In this document: positions 12,409-22,935 of the stretch, one piece after another
How the letters are laid out: each line of letters begins with the position of its first letter
How positions within the stretch are numbered: position 1 is the stretch's first letter
DNA from: Polytrichum commune
Taxonomy: Eukaryota; Streptophyta; Polytrichopsida; Polytrichales; Polytrichaceae
NCBI GenBank assembly: GCA_950295325.1
Contig: OX485804.1
Location: 9,674,001-9,734,000 of the forward strand
Direction of reading: 5' to 3'
Length of the DNA stretch: 60,000 nucleotides
Made by a program: the position numbers and the translations under genes
The notes under the pieces: model-generated
Database searches by the model: none
What the model saw: the letters and a program-made list of their open reading frames with translations, nothing else
What the model was told of the DNA's origin: nothing

Positions 12409-12920
12409 CATTAAAGATGATATTCAGTGTCACTTATTACTCGGTTACACATTCCTTTTTCATTTTTTCTACTATTGATGTAATCATTTACCAAGTAAAA
12501 AATGTTGATGTTCTATAACGTCCAAACAACCAATTTATCTTTTTTTTGGTTTAAAAAATGAGATGTATAGTAAAAAATTATAGTGTCACGTGATTCCAAA
12601 TAGTAAGTGACACTAAATATCATACTCCCTCCATCCCAAAATAATTCTCCGTGTTCCTAACTTTGGTGAGATTAAGGCCCGCTGACCATTGACCAAATAG
12701 TTGTAAGTATGACTCCTGAAATAAAAAAAACAACAACTACTCAAAAATGCCCCCCGAAGCTGCGGTGTTGAAAGACCTTCTTGATGATGAAAGTTTGGCA
12801 TGAAAATGTTTGACTTTGAGCCTCAAATTTCTAGCCAGGCAGAGAAACCAAACAATCATTTTGGGACAGAAAAATCCGGGAGATAGGACAATTATTTTGG
12901 GATGGAAGGAGTATTTAGTG
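12409..12920. mobile_element. Family M1 miniature element, interrupted by a Stowaway
   Basis: Left end cattaaagatgatattcagt followed by gtcacttatta. Right end ccaaatagtaagtgacacta, then aatatca, then a 287-bp Stowaway flanked by TA, then tttagtg. Removing the Stowaway and one TA gives cactaaatatca+tatttagtg, which matches the terminal mini-palindrome of the uninterrupted copies at 16669 and 57616. The unoccupied length would be about 223 bp, like those copies. Confidence 0.8.
12625..12911. mobile_element. Stowaway miniature element (Tc1/mariner type), 287 bp
   Basis: Left terminus CTCCCTCCATCCCAAAATAA, right terminus complementary (attattttgggatggaaggag). TA flanks each side (12623-12624, 12912-12913). 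This is the standard plant Stowaway end. The interior is similar, in inverted orientation, to the copy at 51670 (for example ttgaccaaatagttgtaagtatgact against agtcatacttataactactcagtcaa). Noncoding. Confidence 0.93.
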
Positions 12921-13024
12921 TAGATGACAGTCTCCTAAATTTTACCTAATAAATTTATTATTTAGGAATTTAAAAAAAAAACTGCAATGAAAAAAAAATG
13001 TAGCCCAAGTGCTCCCGGGATGTC

Positions 13025-14144
13025 GTGGAGTCAACTACAATTCGGATTGCACGGACCCTCATTAAAAGTAGGAATTTCAATCATTTTCAATTGTTCAATG
13101 ATGAAGACGTAGAAGTTATTGAAATTCAAATGCCACAAAATGTGAAGGGTAGTAGAAATATGAACATAAGAGGAGAGGCCTTTCATAAATCCGAAAGCAC
13201 ATTCTACACACATACGAGTAGAACTTTGAATAAAACTCCAATTTGCTTTGCAACCCTCCAAACCTTTTGCACACCTTTTGAATGGGTTGTAAATCAACGG
13301 CCGCATTGGATATGCACAATCTTCAATCATCTTATAAGGTAAAAAAAATTCATTAATACAATCTCTTTCAACTATTGTTAATTGAAACAGTGCCTAATTG
13401 TGCATACTTCCTGCCCATCCAAATTCGTAATCCCAAAATACACAATTTGTAACTACTATACCTTGCAATAAAACCGAATGAAATGATTTTTTTTGCATTA
13501 ATAATCTTCTACTCCACTTACAAGTGCAAGGATCGGAATGTGAGATTCATCGATTGATCATATAATGTGAGAAATTCCATGAAGGGCCTAAAATTCTACG
13601 GCTAGAATCCTAAACCGGGTTGGACTTGGAAATTGCACAAAAGTCCCTTGCAAATGAACTCTTACCAATCTACAAAATTTTGAACTAATTCTGAAATTGT
13701 ACTTTCAAGCACCCTATATACCTCTCATATAGTACACAAAGTATTTCCAGGCCCATGCCTTTGTAACGACATTGCGATTTTACTCTCAACTGAAATCATC
13801 TCTCTCATACATGTATTTTTTTTCTTTGCAAATACGGACCTAACCTCACACAAAGAAACTTGAACGTATTGTGACATACACGAGTTCTTTGTTTGAACCT
13901 TTTTTCCATGAAAAAAACCCAATAATAACCTATCGGTGAACGCTACATTTCTCTCGAATACCCACACACTACAATCGCTCATCTTCATAGCCTCAAAGCA
14001 AATGCTTAAAATCAAGGCATTTTCCCATTCTCCGTTAAATGCTAATGCTTGCATATCAAGCATATGTTGCACAATCATGTGCAAACACCAGTATAAAGCC
14101 AATACAACAAGAATCCTCCCTCTTCTCTCAATATGATCCATCAT
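13025..14144 (-). pseudogene. Decayed HARBI1-like (PIF/Harbinger) transposase
   Basis: Reading the minus strand and tolerating stops and shifts, a DDE transposase can be followed. It begins with a basic ERRGRIL segment, then ISVESKIAMSLQ..G.GNTLCTI, a stop (13725-13727), EVYRV.ESTISELVQNF (a helix-turn-helix region), FPSPTRFRILAVEF, and a degraded IDESHIP with the first Asp near 13549. It continues with FHSVLLQGIV, GWAGSMHN, IEDCAYPMRP (second Asp near 13321) and QSSTRMCVECAFG (Glu near 13204). The order and spacing match plant HARBI1/ALP1-like transposases. Several in-frame stops make it non-functional. It differs clearly in sequence from the intact transposase at 39925-41742, so it is another lineage. 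A family H1 terminus lies just beyond its 5' side (14245-14423). Confidence 0.85.
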
Positions 14145-14244
14145 GCTCTCTTTTCCTTCCTCACCGATGTAAAACTAAAAAAGAAAGTGAAAAAAAATGA
14201 AGATATGTAGCTAGCGAGGTAGGACTGCCCCTCGTTTTCCACTA

Positions 14245-14423
14245 ACAAAATATGCAACGGTCCCTCAATAGGGTCCATTCTCACTTCACACTATGTCTGA
14301 GGACCCGTCCCCACACAAAATGGGTAGCCCGCCCAACACCACCCATGGTCCGGCCTTTGGATGATAGTCAAAGACCCTCACCATTCCATGGTCATAGCCC
14401 TTGGCTCGTGTGTGAAATGGCCC
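14245..14423. mobile_element. Family H1 element, one end only (copy E)
   Basis: About 180 bp matching one end of family H1: cacttcacactatgtctgag, then ggtccggcctttgga, ccatggtcatagcccttggc and the terminus tcgtgtgtgaaatggccc, followed by TAA. The opposite end is not found next to it. Instead the decayed transposase lies on its inner side. Confidence 0.7.
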
Positions 14424-14429
14424 TAAGCA

Positions 14430-15705
14430 AGCCAAGGCAAGGGGTGAAGAAGAAAGGCAAGTTGACTCTAGGTACGTACATACATATAGTAACATAGAAG
14501 TAGTATGTGGTGCAGAAAATGAGGTGAATCTTTGTTGTTATATTTCCCGATAAGACAAGCGGAAGTAATTTTGAAGTAGAAAGCAAGCGGCCGACATGAA
14601 TCTTGAATATTTCCAAGATCCGGGGCATAATACTAGCCGATGGTAGGGTATGGCGGGTGTAAGGTATCATATTAATATTAGTTGGTTGATTGCCATGTGG
14701 ATGTTGTGATGATGCCGTATTTTGAGGACACGTAGGAATGACCTTAAGATCTAGAAGGGGAGGGACAAGACTTTCGACCCACAACTTCGGAGCCACTCAT
14801 GGAAATTCTAGAAGAGCCAAATGCACGAGACGGGGGGCTTTCCGTCGGGGTAAAAACCCTACAACGGAGATAAGCGGTAAAAAGAAGAAATGGGATTCAA
14901 ATAAAATAAAATAAAAGAACCAACATCGGGCAATCCGACGTGAATTTGAGTCTGTTGGTCCTACCCTGCTCAAGAAACCTTTGGATGCAAGGTGGGGTTT
15001 ACTGCCTAAATTCCTCTAAAACGATCGGTGATTTTCCTGCAGTCTTGATGAACTTCAACTGCTTATTTCTCAAACTCAACCGCGTTTCATTCGTAACTAA
15101 TTAACTGCCAGTTCTGTTCTCCCCGATCATTGTTACGAATTGATGCCGTCACCTAAGTTTCACCGATGCCAAATGCAGGCATTCAGGCGAGTGGGCTCGA
15201 GGTTTCCCGAAACTCCGGCAGCTGAAATGAATGACGATGATAATTGATTTTTCTCGCAATCAGCAGCATCTTCGTTCGCAAACTTAATTACACACTCGGT
15301 TCATATGAGGTTGCTAGTATTGCTCTTTCCCTCAATCGATTATGCCCAAAAATCTTCTCGCACAATGCTTGGGAGTTGTTGTTGTGGTGCCGATGACAAC
15401 ATTTACGTGTTAATTTTCCACCTGCTTTCAGGGTGCAGGCTGAAGTCGAACTGAAAAGCGAGCTTGTGGGTGGGGCATATGCCTCCTACGTACCCAAACT
15501 GAACTTTGACGAAACTCTGTTTTGTGCCTGAAGCTTTCGCAGTTCAGCTTCACCCTGGGTGGTGATGCTCTTAGGGTTTGTGCACAAGTGGACCCCCCCC
15601 CCCCCCCTCCTAAAAGAGTATGGAAAGGCTCCAAATCTTAAACGGCCCTTAAGAAGTTCTATAGTAGCTTGAGTTGCTACTGTGGTGAACAACATACTAG
15701 GCCAC
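14430..15705. other. Intergenic, with a poly-C tract
   Basis: No gene recognised. It contains ctcaaactcaacc (about 15072) resembling the hAT-internal repeat, and a run of about fifteen C residues at 15593-15607, where base calling may be unreliable. Confidence 0.4.
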
Positions 15706-16139
15706 TACAATACTCATGATGCCCCGATCACACCAAACTTTCCGTTTGGTTCCAGCCGTGAAATTGCTCAGGATTATGTTGAGAAATAGATGTTGGCCCA
15801 CCACTTCCCACACTATTAGAGTCGGAGATGCCGATGGATGGTGTTCGAACTGGCTGGTGTGATTAGCCCCTCAGGTTGTTTGGGCCAAATAAAAACCAGC
15901 ATCTCAACCCCAAAGGGTCGGGGGACGATGCTAGCTAGGTTCTGAGCCTCACATAACATTGCATTGGATTTGAGGGGCTGATCACACCGGCCACTTCTGG
16001 CACCATCCATCGGCATCTCCGGCTGTGATAGTGTGAAAAGTGGTGGGCCAACATCTATTTCTCAACATAATCCCCAACAATTTCACGGTTGGAACCGGAC
16101 GGAAAGTTTGGTGTGATTGGGGCATGAGTAATGTGACGG
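15706..16139. mobile_element. Foldback element with about 150-bp inverted arms
   Basis: Arms at about 15712-15872 and 15972-16129 are inverted copies: actcatgatgccccgatcac and its complement gtgattggggcatgagt, continuing through tgttggcccaccactt and ggcatctcc. The roughly 100-bp loop (15873-15971) is unrelated. TAGGCCAC occurs just outside both arms (15698-15705 and 16140-16147), a candidate 8-bp duplication, though the extreme ends then match poorly. A third copy of one arm lies at 16348-16499. Superfamily unresolved (hAT or Mutator-like). Confidence 0.7.
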
Positions 16140-16347
16140 TAGGCCACGGATGGGTTTTCTTCAATTCATTTTTTAATGATATTTTTGTGTGGGCTCTTTT
16201 AAGTAGGTTGGCACATCTCCCATGGAAGTTTTGGGACATGTACGGAGCTTTTTAACAAGACACCCTGAATGTGGTCCAATTGTTGGAAGTGTCGCTTTTA
16301 GGGCCTCGTAAATACCTTGGATTTCACTCTCACACGAATGAGGGGTT

Positions 16348-16499
16348 GATCACATTGGCCACTTCCGGCACCATCTATTGGCATCATCTCTAGTTGTAAC
16401 AGTGTGAGAAGTGGTGGGCCAACATCTACTTCTCAACATAATCCCCAACAATTTCACGGCTGGAACCGGATGAAAAGTTTAGTGTGATTGGGGCATGAC
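16348..16499 (+). repeat. Solitary arm of the foldback family
   Basis: Direct copy of the right arm at 15972-16129: ggttgatcacattggccact, gtggtgggccaacatct, ataatccccaacaatttcac, gtgtgattggggcatga. No partner arm follows, so it is a truncated copy or a tandem partial duplication. Confidence 0.8.
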
Positions 16500-16668
16500 T
16501 CCGTGAACTTCATCAATCAGGGAGCATGCCTACCCTCGTGCATCACCGGGTGGACTGGTGAGGTGAATTTCACACCATTTTCAGCTTTAATTTATCCCAC
16601 ATACTATTCTATTCATCATGGGACAATAAACAATACTAACGATTTGGACCCATTGTAAGCCATTGAAA

Positions 16669-16886
16669 CACTAAATATTGTATTTAGTGTCACTTGGTAT
16701 ATGGAGGTACACAAATGCTATATGTATTTACTGTACATCTCATATTTTACCCAATGAATGTCAAATTGATTTTTTGAACATTATAGAACATTAACAATCT
16801 TGCTTGGTAAAAAATTATATCAATAGGAAAAGATATAGCGTTGTGTAACTCCAAATAGTAAGTGACACTAAATACAATATCTAGTG
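16669..16886. mobile_element. Family M1 miniature element, uninterrupted, 218 bp
   Basis: Left end cactaaatattgtatttagt followed by gtcactt. Right end complementary: aactccaaatagtaagtgac, then actaaatacaatatctagtg. Each terminus is itself a small palindrome (cactaaata..tatttagtg). No convincing target duplication is seen, so the superfamily is unassigned despite the CACTA start. Confidence 0.8.
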
Positions 16887-16921
16887 TAGTATGTGAAATT
16901 GGAGAAAACCATATGTTTCAA

Positions 16922-16925
<4 letters not shown>

Positions 16926-16953
<28 letters not shown>
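16926..16953. repeat. (AT)n microsatellite
   Basis: About fourteen AT dinucleotides. Confidence 0.9.
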
Positions 16954-16955
<2 letters not shown>

Positions 16956-18317
16956 TAGGTTGTCCTTTAAGCTTAATAATATATGCCAAGATGAGTTGGT
17001 ATGTGGCCCGAGTGAAGTTTGGTTTCCATACCCCTACCGCACGGGTAATATTGTAGTAAAAATTGTCTCTTATGGATTGGTTGCTATTTCATCCAAGCTT
17101 AAGTTGACTATATTAATTCAAGGTCTTTGGCCCTTATTTAGGGTTAAATTTAGCTTTAAAATAGTGAAAATGAGCTCTATGATAATAGTAAGTATTTTAC
17201 CCCCTCTCCCCGCCCACACCCTGGTGGTTCACCCTCCCCCTTGGTAGGTGGTGTGAACAATCACATGCCTAATTGACGTGAGAAGCTTACTTAATACTCA
17301 CCCGGTCAATATCAAAGAGAGGAATTTACCGCATACAAGCATACCTCCTCATACATTCGTTAAACATAAAATCCTTGAAATAGTATACAACTCAGAGATT
17401 GTTAATTTTTAGTTGATTTGACACTGGAATTAGCTTATAAAACCTTGAATTAGTCTAAGGGTAGGGTGCTAATTTCAATCCCTTCTTAAAAGTGTCCCCT
17501 ATATATGCGCGCCTCCTAGTCCTATAACTGGAGGATACCTTAGACCATCTGAACGTCTCTAGTGCAAAGCAAGGGCATATTTGGGTGAAAAGCAAGGAGG
17601 TTTCGAAGGAAAGAGGCGTTGGCTTTGGGCCAAATTGGAATTGGATTTCGGCAAGCGTCAAAATGTAGCGAGGGGTAGGTTATTTCTATGTCCTTATTGA
17701 AGGGTTTAAATTCCACACATGATGAATGAGTGATACTCCGCTTGTACACGATAACCCCCACTCTCCACTTTGGAGCGACGATTTCGTTCCTTGAAGAGTA
17801 AGTAACTCTAATCTAAACTTCGTTCTCCTAATTGAGATCCAACTGCTCATGCTCGGAGTAACTCTATTTCACCTGTAGACTCGTCAAAGCCGGGTTGGAA
17901 CAAACATGCAGAGCTGCAGCCATCCAACAAGGAACCAATGTATGAGTTGGTTCGCCCTCCCCATCAAAGCCGCGTCTAAAGAACACGCAAGCGGGCGAAG
18001 AAGAGTCGCTTGGCAACCGACAATCACACCCAAATTTACGCCGTGAATGGCCTGCCACATGGGATTGAAATATGGTGCCAGGAATAAGAAGACGAAGAAG
18101 AGTGTGTGCAAAGTCCAAACTACTTCTTAAGTTGCACGCTTACTCCCACTTGTTAAATTCCACCTCTCACACGAGGGAAACTCCTCCATGGCATAAACAG
18201 TCAAAGGCTTTTTAGGGCGACCAATCCGAGCTGCATAAAATCGTTCCTTGGTTGAAACAGCTCATCCTAATTTATGGCTGCTTCCCCCTCATGCTCCATG
18301 TGATGCAATATGTGACT
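16954..18317. other. Intergenic, no gene accepted
   Basis: Two overlapping minus-strand frames at 17864-18118 encode hydrophobic or cysteine-bearing peptides without a family I recognise. A phrase at 18264-18310 (cctaatttatggctgct..., ...gtgatgcaatat) recurs at 21255-21295, showing a small dispersed duplication. Confidence 0.4.
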
Positions 18318-18704
18318 AAGGTAGGGGTGGCAATTTCCGTCCAAATTTCAGATGTGCCTAGTTGGGATGCTGAAACTATTTTTTTATAAATTTTGAGCGC
18401 TCCGCAAAGCTGGTGCAAGAGCAACTATGAAAAAATCAAAAATTTCCAGCATGTTTATGATTTCCTACAAAATTTTGAAGGAAACCTTGTAGAGTGACCA
18501 ACACTCGCACATAGGGTACGTGGTATATCCACAGGGTGGATTTCTAAAACCGACCGCTCGCAGCCAATGAAATGATGGTAGCGTTGTGAACGGTAAAAGC
18601 ACCTTGATAGGTGCTTTTGGAAACCCAGGTAAAAGCACCTAGATAGGTGCTTTCGACATAGGGGTCGACTTTAGGACCCGCACGGAAATTGCCACCCCTA
18701 CCTT
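18318..18704. mobile_element. Miniature element of family G1, 387 bp
   Basis: Perfect 23-bp terminal inverted repeats beginning AAGGTAGGGGTGGCAATTTC (18318-18340 and 18682-18704). The interior contains two copies of a short phrase aaaagcacct.gataggtgctttt. A second full copy in inverted orientation lies at 56976-57382. No convincing duplication, so the superfamily is open; the TAGGGGTGGCAA core resembles some hAT miniatures. Confidence 0.85.
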
Positions 18705-18706
18705 AA

Positions 18707-19235
18707 GGGCCACTTCGCACACGAGACTGAGAGCCCGTGACCATCACACTTCAAGCACTCTCATTGGTGGAAACGGCGGAGCCGGTCCACGTTCGCTTCT
18801 TCACACTACGCTTGAGGGACCAACGGAGGAGTATACAAGTGAATACAAGATGGATGTGAAGTCTACATGGCTTCCTACATGGCATCGAATGGATCATGTT
18901 TCATGGTCACTTGGACTATTTTCAAAAACCACCTCAAACTTGAAGGTAGGCCTAACACAAAACCGAGAGACCATGGCACTCCGAACGCTCACGTCCGTTG
19001 ATTTATTCTATTTTATCATGTGTGAGGACCTGCATGAATACGAATGCATTGAAATAGCATTCGGTTGAGGGCTCGGTCACATATGACTTCACACTACACT
19101 TGAGGATCTGTGACCACACAACATGATTTTGGAGGTGTCTTGGAACGGCCTTTGGACACTTTTTTTTTGGGGGGGGGGGGGGGGGGCTCTCACAATTTCA
19201 TGGTCATGGCTCTTGGCTCGCGTGTGAAGTGGCCC
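18707..19235. mobile_element. Family H1 (PIF/Harbinger-like) element copy C
   Basis: GGGCCACTTCGCACACGAG at the left, gctcgcgtgtgaagtggccc at the right, TAA on both sides (18704-18706 and 19236-19238). The left TAA overlaps the last T of the family G1 element, so the two abut exactly. It contains a T9 then roughly G18 run at 19160-19186. Confidence 0.88.
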
Positions 19236-19238
19236 TAA

Positions 19239-20331
19239 GTCACATATGAACTTGTTGAAGGAGGGGCCACACAGGCTGTGAAACTGCCAGTCTTCTCCAT
19301 TGATGCCACCTTCCTAGCATCCTAGGAGCTAAATATATATAATGTTGATTTTTTATTAAACTGGCAACTAGGGACGGGAGTTCACCTTCCCACCAAACTG
19401 CTAGCAATGGTGGGAGGGACAACATGGCCCATCATTTGAAAACTAACTTGTTAAAGCTCAAGACTTGAGGGAAATTGATCATCAGTTTAGAGGAATTTAT
19501 AGAACATACCCCGATTTAATAAAGGAGAAACAGAAAGATGTTAACATGTAACCAGTGGGACTTGGAAACAGTAGGATAACAACCAACTATCCTCAAAAAT
19601 CTCTCCAGACACTGAACGGGGAGAGCCGACTGACAACCAAGTCGAGTTCGAGAGATGCAACCACATGAAGCTCAAGACTTTTGGGGAATTACTTATCGTT
19701 TCCAAGGAATCTATGGAATATACCTCAATTCAGTAAAGAAAACCTGAATGATCACAACCTGCAACCATTTGGACTTGGAAACATTGGGGTCTTGGCCGAT
19801 TCTGAACAAGAAAACGGTAGAACCGTGAGGCTCTGTCCTTTGCTCATGCCAATTCATGGCTATTCACTATACCAAACCTTTCTTAGATTTTGTGCACCTT
19901 CTTCTCAAATACAGGTCAAGGATTGAAGCTACTCATTTATCACCCAAAATTTTTAAAATAAATAATCAAGAACTACCGAAATAACTATAGTTAACTAGAT
20001 TTCTTTCAATGCATTTTAGGGAGCACTTATATATATATATATATATGAACTATAGTTAACATCCACATTACATAAAGTGGACCAAAAATAACAAGAACAA
20101 GTAACGTCCAAGTGTGAACACAAAGTGGTTAGGAAATTTGCTCTTGAAACGAAGAAGTTGATGCATAGTCTCTGTCCTATAGACAGAGCCAACAAAAATC
20201 TAGTCCCCAGACACTGATGCAGTGGAAGCAGGGTGAATGTATGGTAACAATTCACAGTATCAATGTGGAACCAAAAAACAACGGATCCGACATGCATCGA
20301 AATTGTAATGTGGGTGAAATGTTGACACTGA
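19239..20331. other. Intergenic, no gene seen
   Basis: A partial repetition is visible: agctcaagacttgaggg (about 19456) with gatcatcagtttagaggaat, and agctcaagacttttgggga (about 19670) with cttatcgtttccaaggaat, spaced about 214 bp. A short (TA)n run lies near 20030-20045. No domain is seen in the open frames. Confidence 0.45.
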
Positions 20332-20594
20332 GGGTGGGTTTACATTAGGGTCCCGATCCTTACTTTTGGACCCAAGCTTGAAGATTGGTTTTTCAAGTTA
20401 GGAGCAACATTCTCTTGAATGGGGACCGTCGATATTTGGCAAAAAAATGTGGTGTCACAGTAGCATTTCTTCATTTTTCCATAACTTGCACACGAATCCT
20501 AGTGTATTTTTTGGGTCCAACGTTTTGTACCTGATAATAAAGACCACTCGGTTTTGGAGGTTTCCCTGTCTTGGACCCTAGTATAAATCCACCC
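20332..20594. mobile_element. Family H2 Harbinger-like miniature element, 263 bp
   Basis: Left end GGGTGGGTTTACATTAGGGT, right end complementary (accctagtataaatccaccc). A second member at 34738-35037 shares the ends and has clear TAA duplications. Here the flanking triplets (TGA, TTG) no longer match. Confidence 0.7.
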
Positions 20595-22935
20595 TTGTCA
20601 GTTTAAGATGAGAGAACCTTTGTATACCCAAGTTGGTTATTTGGGTCAATATCATTCTAATGCCATATTGACACAAAGGAGAGTTTTGCGCTACTTCTAG
20701 AGGCTCTTGCATGGCATACAGATCCAAATGGTGTCAAAATTAAAAGTATCCTCAAACACACATCATGCACTTCCATAATCAAACAAATGTAAAAACTGCA
20801 TTCTATATATACCCAAGTGTAAAAGAAGAAAAGAAAAGAAAAGTGATACTAAGTCCAACACAGGCTGGTCGCAACTGACATCAAATGTATTGCGAAGATG
20901 GCGTAAAGTAATGCCACCATGGATTGAAATAAGTAATGTACGGGGAGAACCAGCTACTAGTTACAGATGAATCGATTCTTTTCCCAAATTATCAGTTCCA
21001 AATCAAAACTCTAGGAAATGAACTAAATCCTAAATCATATTTTGAGAAGAATAAAAACAATAGACAATCCTGTTTTAAGTAAAAGTAAAAGGAATAACCA
21101 AAGTTTTTTAATGAATAATTGGCTGATATAAAGAAGTGAGGATAGAGACCAAGTTGGCTCAAATTTCTCCCAAATCACAGGAATAAGAAGAGTGCACTAC
21201 AAAACTACATACACTCTTACTACAACCAGATTCCACTCTCGCACGAGTGATCTCCTAATTTATGGCTGCTCCCTCATGCTCTATGTGATGCAATATTGAA
21301 ACTTGGAAGGGTACCTTGTACACACGGTAAGTTAACTTTACAAGCATTATTGTACTTTGGCAGTAGCCTTTCAAACCTTCGAAGTCCAGTGTTCCTGGAC
21401 CTCAGATCCTTCAAGATGCCACAAATCAAGCTTCCCTGCAGGAAGCCGTGCAACAATTTCTGCAAAATTTAACTTACATACCGTGTCTCGACTGCATCCA
21501 AGCAGCCAGCTTCATCAGAATTTTAAAACGCTTGAAAAATACTACAAAAAGTGCCACCTGCCAAAAAACATCTAGCTGATTGGGTGCTGGTGATTCATGG
21601 GGGTTTTTCAGTTTCTGACTCAGCATCTGCAGATGCAAAACTGGTAAATGTTTGTAGAAGGCCTTAAAATTGTTCCTCACCAAGCATGTGGACCTTGCAG
21701 GTAACTTACATAGCCACTTGCAATTTATCCTTTTCATATCCATTTTGAATGGATGAAGGCGTGAAGGTAATACCACACCTAACTTATTACCAACATCTCA
21801 AAGCTATGAACGTGTCACCACCAACGGGACACCACCCTTTGACTACAAATAATACTATGTAAAAGCTTTATCGGCTTATATTGTCTTATTTAATGTAAGT
21901 GGGGATTGAATTGGAACGCAACTGAGAATGGATTAGTTGGAGTGGCCAGAGATCAGTTACTCAGTTACATGAATATCACAGAGATCCTTTTAAAGGATCA
22001 TGCTCTGGTCATAACTAGATTTATCAATTGCATCGAGCCACTTTGATTTTTGTAAAATGTAAGTAGAATTTCTCTTACCAGAAGCAAATGTCACTCCAAG
22101 TGTCGTCCTCAACACCACAGGCACTTCATGTCAGTTTGGTTGCCTGGAAGTTTACAATAAAGCATTAAATGATTAGGCATCTTCGTTGGGATGTACATGG
22201 TTAAAACCTATAAAAACAACCTTGTTGTATAATCACATTTTGTAACCTGGCTAAGTTGAGACATAATATCAATGGTGGCTGTAGTAATCACCTGCATTGG
22301 TGCTACGCTCTCAACTCTAATTATTAAGTGAGGATAGCACAATATATCAAAAGTGGACACTATTGAAGCACTTGCTAGTCACTTCTCTGTGTGTGATAAG
22401 TACACCACAAGAAGAACTATGACATTACAGGATTTGAGAAGTAATCTTTCCATTCCACTATGTAGCACAATTTTGGAACTTGTTCATAAGAGATGTAAAA
22501 ACTCATCAGACACGCCACAGCATGCAATTGAACGATAAACTGAAGTTCAGGAGTGAAGAACAGGATTTGCATCCTGCATCATTAACCAAAGAATTAGCCT
22601 CACCCTCTTGAATGAGGGCCAATAAAGCCTCAATACACTGGCAACAACAAATCGGCAATTTGCCTTGTTTTCCCAGGCAGCTTTCTCTAAACTTTATCCA
22701 GGAGCTAGATCTTAACACTTCTCCTATTGAATTCTCATAATTTTTTTAACTGTACACATATTCCACCTCTATAAAACCCACAATATCCCTGATACCAGAG
22801 GCTCACAATCAATTTGACCAAGGCTTGTGTACAATTTGGGCTGGAACTTTCACAAGTGTTCAAAGGTTATTCTAGACATATTGCTGTGATCCAGAAATCC
22901 CCTTAACTTACAAGGCTACTCATCTCGTATGGTCA
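20595..22935. other. 3' flank of the Mg transporter gene, no gene seen
   Basis: No recognised gene. The last few hundred bases before 22936 should hold the transporter's 3' untranslated region. Frames at 21274-21776 on both strands have no family signature. The phrase at 21255-21295 duplicates 18264-18310. Confidence 0.45.

Noticed and set aside
13725-14144. 139-codon minus frame as an independent gene
   Set aside because: It is the N-terminal part of the decayed HARBI1-like transposase; the family sequence continues past its stop.
17864-18118. Minus frames encoding hydrophobic peptides, considered as a membrane-protein fragment
   Set aside because: Two frames compete over the same DNA and neither matches a family I can name.
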